Below, piece by piece: positions 15,301-23,177 of a stretch of 64,000 nt of DNA. The stretch's first letter is position 1; each line of letters opens with the position of its first letter. The DNA lies in assembly GCA_038373885.1 (NCBI GenBank), contig JAWZYV010018300.1, positions 248,001 through 312,000 on the forward strand. Direction: 5' to 3'. This DNA is from Cheiracanthium punctorium (Eukaryota > Arthropoda > Arachnida > Araneae > Cheiracanthiidae). Both the position numbers and the translations under genes were made by a program. Under the pieces are notes generated by a model. The model was given only the letters and a program-made list of their open reading frames with translations. It was not told the DNA's origin and ran no database searches.

Positions 15301-18300
15301 ATTTGGTTTAAATGTACTTGTTGGAGATTTAATTTCAAAAAATCCAAATGGTATGTTTTTTTTTTCTTTGTTTGTGTTGGTATAATTAAGTAAAACCTTT
15401 TGAAAATAACACACATGTAAAGAAATTTCTAACTTTCCTGTCTGTGTGGTTGGTAGAACTTTTTTGAAACTGAAGGAGTGTGGACTGTTTGTACCACTGT
15501 AAACATGATCTTATTGGTAGGTATCTATACAGTTGAACCTTTTTAAGGCAAGGTTGAAGGATAGCAAAAATCTCTTTGCCTTAACTGAAATTTGAGTTAA
15601 AATAATTGATAGTCACCGATAGGGAATGAGAAGAAAAATTAAAAACCTAAACTTCTTAAATGTGAAGTCCTCTCAAGTCCTAGACGGCTATTACTTAATA
15701 CTTTAGCAGAGTTTAAAAACACAATGTAAAAGCATGAGAAAAAAGAAGTTATTGCTTACCAAAGCTGATAATGTCTAAGTCAAAGATGAACCATTGATTT
15801 CAATCAACAATAAAAGTTTATTAAAAATGTCTAAATATATTTCAGCTATACAGAAATCAGCACTGCAAGTTGAATAATGTTGAATAGGTTCATTCTGAAC
15901 TGAACGCAGCTGATAGTAATGCAGGATTATGAAGCTGATACTTTTATCAAGCACAGTGCTTACAGCTAGCAAATATTTATACTTCTATAAACAAACAGTA
16001 GTTGCCTAGCAAAAACATAGATAAAATATAAAAGAGCCCTGGCTGCAAACTTATAAGGCGGCAATGACAGCTCGCCAAGTAATTAACTATCAACAACAGC
16101 GAGCAACTAATCGATCCACTGAAGCGGAAAAACGCTGCTTCTTTTATAACTTTGCAGCGATCTGCTGAGAATGCTGTTAAATTTCCTAAGTGACACAAGC
16201 AAGTTATTCATAATATGGCAAATTATTGCATTATCACTGACACAAGCAAATTATTGCATAATATGGTAAATTATTGTGTGGTACGATAGCGATTAAGATA
16301 AAAAAATTATGCACATACTGAGAGCGTTGAATAAGTGTTCCCAATTGTGTCTTTGTAAGTTAAAGTTCATTTTAACTAGAAATGAAAGTGCTGATTGGCA
16401 AGAATACAGCAAAGTTCAGTTTTAAACTGTTAAGTCTAAGATTTAATGATGGGATTATCTTAGAAATTTCTTCATATTATCTTAGCTTTAAAACAGAAAA
16501 TTTAGAGTATGAAACAGTCGCAAGACCAAGAATCCAGAATATGCCTAATATGGCTAACACTGATATAACAGCCGGGGGGGGGGGGACTGTTTTCCTTTGT
16601 CTACAGAGAAATTTTGTGGTAGGCATTTTCATCTTATCCAGGTTCGACTGTATTTGCTATATTTATATATTTTAAAAATAATTTTGTGTGTTGTAATTTT
16701 ACTTTTAAAAATTCTAAAATTGTAGATGAATTTTTGTAATCTTTAAAGCAAAAATACAGATTACAACAAAGTAATTGTAGGGTAAACTTCTCATTAAACT
16801 CAGAAATCAAATAAAAAATGATAATTTAATGGATTTATCTATGCATTGGCAGGGATCGCCAATATCGTAAATTGCAGAAATAAAATTAGTTTGGCGAAAG
16901 AAAATACGTTTTGGCAAAAATATTGACAATTGCTTTTCTTAATGATGTCTGGAAAAATCTAATTTTGCGAATGAATTGGCGAAATGTTAAAAAAGAGCCA
17001 GGGCAATCCCTGCATTGGTATGCTTGTATCTTTGAGCAGTACATGTGCTTATGAATTTTCTTCTTGCAATAGTGCATTTTGACATGGCGGTGCACATACA
17101 TAGTCACTTGAATACCAACCGGTGGTCACTTGAATACCAACTGCATGTGTACTTCTGCACACAGATATTGAGATTGTATTTCTATTGCACTAATCCAGAA
17201 AATTTGTGTTAAAAATATCTAATGAAATTATTGTTAATTATTGTTAATCACTTCAAATTACAATCTGCCATTGGAAAATCAGTGTTTAATATTGTTGAAT
17301 ATATTTAATACATCCAACAGCTTGGATTTGATAGCATTAATTGATGTTGAGAATCTGGTTTCCTCCATTGAAATATGTTGTATGTATGTGTTGAAATATG
17401 TTTAGCGAGATTTGCTTATATCATCCAAGCATAGTTTGCCTGTTGATTTCTATATTTATGTCCAAATGCTCTATTTGAATTTGTGAAAATATTTCATTGA
17501 TCTTGAAATCATGTTAATTTGATCATAGTTTTAAAAAGTTCTGTCATTTCTTTTAGAGGATAAATCAGACATTGATGTTACGGACAATTACAAGAAAAAC
17601 TCTTCATTTGCTGTTGATTTTGTAACGGAAGAAAATATCAAAAATTTTTCTATGAAAGATATATTATTGCCCCTCCCAGGTCATAGCATCACATATCCTA
17701 ATAATGAAAGTAAGTTAAATAATGATTAATATGCTTTTCCATTGTAAAAATATAATATGATATGAATACTGTGGACACTTTTAACATTGCTTCTAAATGT
17801 TGTAGTTAAAGTGTGAGGTGATAGTCAATCTTCTTGCATTTCCTTCTAGAAAAATATTAAATTGTGCAGTCTAGTCTTTAAAAAAGTAGTATAGTCTGAC
17901 CACCAGGGAGAAGATCTTCACTCAGGGAGGAGTTTATTTTATAATGTTGTCCATAACAGACAAAATCCCTCAGCGTTTACAGTTGGGAGTAGACTTGGGA
18001 GTAGGGAAAAATTCAGATCCCTGCACAACTTCATGATAATAACTGAAAACCAAGAAATGAAATCATCATATACTTCATGACATGAAGTATAGAATCAAGT
18101 ATAGAATCAAGTCAATTCTCATGGCAGTCAGACTGTAATTGCAATTGAACATATTGTAGCAACGGAAATCTGGTGTAATGTATTGCTAAAAATTATATGT
18201 TTATTTCTTTCTAATGGCCAGGTCTATTGCCGACTATGGGCTTGATTACTACGAGGGCCAGAGATGTTGGCTTTTTAGGAGCAGCTAGTAGGCAGGCCAA

Positions 18301-21300
18301 GGTTGCCTTCTATGAATTCCCATTCTGGATTAGAAACCTAAACCTGGGTCAGCAATTCCAAAGGCATCATTTGAACACGGAGACACACATATAGGAGCCA
18401 TGAAAAAATTGTATGTACTCTTTGCTCCCGTTAGTGTACACGGTTGTACAACAGACCAGCTGAGAAGTTTTCAGCCTCCCATGTGCTGACCAAGGTCAGC
18501 ACCACTTCACTCTCAGTGTTCTTATGGGAACCGAGTTACGCAACTAGGCCACTGTGGGATACAGAATATTAGTAATTAAATAAATGATAAACAAATTTCT
18601 CATAAAAATGAGTCCAAAGAATATAGCATTGTATTCGTGGACTACCACAGTCTTAACTCTTTTTGCTTCCGATTTTACTTATTCCATCATGAACCGTTTA
18701 TTTTTAGGTGATGTTTCAAAGCTAATTCCATATGAAGGGTCCACGGGAAGAACGGCGAGAGTCCACTTTTCGTCAATGTTGAAGTTTCTACTGCATTCTG
18801 TTGTTCATGAGTGGCACTATTAATATCTGAACCCATAAGGGGAAAGAATGATGAGATTACACTGAAAAAATAGCCCAAAGATACAGTTTACATGGTGAAG
18901 AATGGTGAAAGTCCCTTTCGCCTTTCGCCTTTTGGAAAATCAGCTGTATTGGACTCTCATCGTTCTTCCCGTGGACTCTTCATATTTTAATGGGTAAACT
19001 TTCATATTTATAGTTTTATTAAACAAATAATGAAATGTTGCCAACTAATCTTTTTCATGTCCTTAATTAGAAAGCTAATTAACAGCTTCTTTTTTGATCA
19101 ACAATGAATACTTTGGTGTAAAAGTGAAGGCTACAAGACATTTTGAATGTTGCTGTTTATTGGAGTTCTAATCTGTGAAAAGTTGAGTGTTTTTTAGAGA
19201 TAGTTTAAAAAGATTCTGAATATAAAGATCTTGCCTTTAGCTTCATAATCAGCATAAAGTTGTGGATGTTAAAATAAATTCTTGAGCAGCATTTATGATG
19301 AATTTTTTTCCTGCTATAATTTATTTATTTATTTACTTATTTCAGCTAAAGAATTTTATGAATTCTTTTTGAAAGAAGATGGTATGAGTTGGGGAAACTT
19401 TGAATCAAAAGTCAAGTAAGTTTATGTTCAAATAATCGCTCTTTGCACTTTAGGTGACAAAAATGTGATTTTAGTGTTCTTTTAGTATTCCTAAAATTTA
19501 GATTTAAATGCTTTTAGCATTAGTATTTGCTTTGGCTAAATAATAATAATAATAATGAAGGAGGTTTTTTTTAAGTGCTTTAAATATTTTTAATAGTTTG
19601 TTCTAATGACTGTGTCATTTTATCTCTCAACACCCTTTATTGAAAAATGTGTCCCAAAAATGCAACATAAAAAAGCGACATAATTTTACATGTATTTAAA
19701 TACTATTAGTTCACAACAGCTTTAATCTATTGTTACAATATTTCGTAAGCTGTTGAATATGCTTCACATGTATTTTTTAGATATATTTAAATACTATTAG
19801 TTCATAACAGCTTTAAGTTCACAACAGCTTTAATCTATTGTTACAATATTTCATAAGCTGTTGAATATGCTTCACATGTATTTTTTAGATATATTTAAAT
19901 ACTATTAGTTCACAACAGCTTTAATCTATTGTTACAATATTTCATAAGCTGTAGAATAGGCATCGTATGTATTTTTCTATAAATAGGTTACACTCATAAA
20001 AATTTCAACATAGGGTTACCAGGCGAAATACCCGAAAGATGAGCGATAAAATGACAAAGTCAATTAATATCGTTTTAATATGGCAATAATGAAACTAAAA
20101 AAAGAGGGGGGTTCAGGGGGATCTCCCCCTGACGAGGCTCGAACAGCCGAGTTTTTCATTTTTATGTATGTATATGTATAATTTAATTGTCAATTACATT
20201 ACATTGTGCAGTGTAGTATGCACTTTTCCTGTATAATGTACTCTTGCCATGCGATTTGCATATGTATATACTTATTTTAATTTTGCGTTTATATACACTA
20301 CTTAGCTAAAAGAAATGGTACGCTCTGGATTTTAGGCTTTTTTTTTTTCAAATTGAAATTTTATCACATCTAAAAAAACATGTTTAAACTCAAACCTTTT
20401 AATAATGATTTAAGGCTGCTCCTCATGTGCATGCCATGTTGCAGACTCTAATAGTAAATCAATGTATTATTCCATCACTTCTACAAGAAATCTCCCGTCC
20501 TGTCTCTCCATTGTGTGTGTTTTGGAGGGGAGGGGGAGCAGGTTTTGTGGTTTCATGGGTTAGCTTTCATTAATGGATCCTGACTGGTCATTAAAGGACA
20601 GTAAATTTTTAGATTACAATGCTCTACTAGTGAAAATTGACCATTGCATTTCTCCCCATTCCCTCTGGAGTTCTGACGTTTGCCCACACCATCAGAAAGT
20701 GCCTTAAGTCGCACGTGCAGTTTAGTGACTGTTAACAAATTGAACCAGGAACAAAATCTTTTGAATCAGCCTGCATCCTAAAAGCTGAAAATAATCTGTC
20801 ACTTTTACAATATAGATTTCCTTTTTTTTCAGAATGTGCATTTATAAAAGATTATAACCTTTTAAAAAAATTGAAACATTTTTATTGGTTTTTGCTTATA
20901 ACTTTCATTTTTCAAGCAATATTTTAACTCAAAAATATTACTTTTAAAAAGCGATTGTATCAGCCTTTCAAGTATATTAGGCAAGTTGGAGTGTTTAGGC
21001 TGATTAATTTTTTAGCAACTATGCAAAAAATTCCCAGCTCTGGAATTTTTTGCTAAAAATTAATCAGCCTAAACACTCCAACTTGCCTAATATTACTTTT
21101 AAATTTAATATAAAGCTATTTTAAGAAATATGATTATGTAAAGTTTCAATAAATTTTAGCTACAACCAAAGACGTCACTTTTCAATTGGCATAGTTTCAG
21201 CCAAGACTACAGAGCAACTTTTGTAAAAATATCTAGTTGGATAGCTCAAAAATTTAGAAAGATGCCAGCAATAAAAACAGTAACTCTTTTGAAAAAAAAA

Positions 21301-23144
21301 AAATAAATAAAGAACACTACTTTTTAAAAGAGAAAATGGTGCATCTAGCATTCCCTTTTCAATATTGTGTGATGCTTCTTTTTACATAAGAAACAATCAC
21401 ATTATTGAAATATTTCCATGGTTATTTTTTGTCTTCTGTCTAGCAGATAGCAAATTAAGCATTCTTTTGTTCTTTTTGTAGATTTCTTATTTATGGGTTA
21501 TAACCACTCAGTCTTTTATATTGACAGATGATAACAAATTCTGCTACAGTAATGCTTGACTTGGTTTGTCTAATGATTGCATAAACTTTTATATATTGCT
21601 TAGGAAGTGTAATATTTTCGTAGGAACTAAACAGTTATTAGCAGGGTTTGTTTTTCCTATCAATTTTCAAATTTCTTTTGGGCCATTTTACATTAGCATA
21701 AAAGTATTTTCTATTCTCACTCTCCCTCAGAAGGCCACATTACTGTCTAAATCAAGTTTGCATACCCTTTAGTTTAGAAATAACTTTTAGATCCATAATG
21801 ATCTTGCATTTATGCTCTGGTGTATAAATATTTTTTAAAAGATCTTTAGACTAATAAAGAGACCTGCAACTGTATGCAACTACCTATCTGCCATAACTTT
21901 GACACAGATAAATAACTAGTTATTCTATTGTTTTAAAAGTATAAAATAAAAGTTCTAGATATAAATTTTATAGAAATGCTGATGAAAGAAGTCCTTTTTA
22001 ATTTCTGAAAAGGTATAAGAATTATATGTGGCAAATAGGTCAAAAACTCAATTGCAGCATGAATCTCTTCCTGATAGCCCAAATTTGTAAACAAACTTCA
22101 CTTCAAGGTCACCATATTTTTCAGAAAAATATAACTGGTTCCAAGAAGCAGTTTTACTGTATGACAGTGTAATGAATGCCCTCCCTCCTTTTGGTGGCTG
22201 GGGAGGAGGCTACAGTTTTATTCAAATTTGAATTATTTATCATTAAGCTCATTTAAGAGAAATCGAAACTTGTAATTAAACCATTTCTCTGGTTAGCCAG
22301 TTAAGACCTTTGTAGTATTACATTTTATAAATCTGCAGTTATTAGATATTTAATTAAATAGTACAGGGTGTCTACTGCTCCGGAAAATCGGGAAAATCTG
22401 GAAAAAGCCGGGAAATTGGAAAATGGGTCTGGAAAATTCACCAAAAGAATCAATTTTTTTTCGTATTCTTTTTTTACCCTTCCTCTTTAATTGTCAGACT
22501 GGAACCGAAAGTAACTGCAATGCATTTTTCGGACCGCGAAAGCATCAAGCGCTGTGTTTGTATAAGGAAGGAAAAATGGGGGCTCATTAATCGTGATGGG
22601 AGGGTAAAAGACAAATTATCTTACTTGGTAACTTATGGGTTAGGACCGTCTTTCCAAGAACAGTTAGTTAATTCTATCATAAATTGCGACTACTTCTGTT
22701 TCTTTTAATTGATGAAAGCTTAATCCTGTATTTCAAGAAGTTGTACAAAATATGCAAATATAAATACAAGGGAGAGGGCATTGTGCAATTCCCCAAAGTA
22801 AAATGCATTGGTCAGGAATTTTTTTCCCGGGACCTCCCAAAAGTCAGGAAATTGACTTTCAGAAATTTGGTAGACACCCTGTAGTATTGATTGATTAAAT
22901 ATTAAATTTTTGACTTTTTGCACACACTTTCAGTACATGTGCAAATCAAAATGCAATACAAATTTTATGTTATTTATCACATGATGTAGATTTTAAAAAT
23001 TTTTACTGTCTTTAGTAGCCTTATAAATGATAATGTAATATAATTATTTTTGTTTTATCACAACCTTTGAGTGTAACATTTTTGAAAACAAAAAGTTGTG
23101 TTTCAAAACCAATAACATTATTAAAAGTCTATTGCTAACAACAA

Positions 23145-23177
<33 letters not shown>

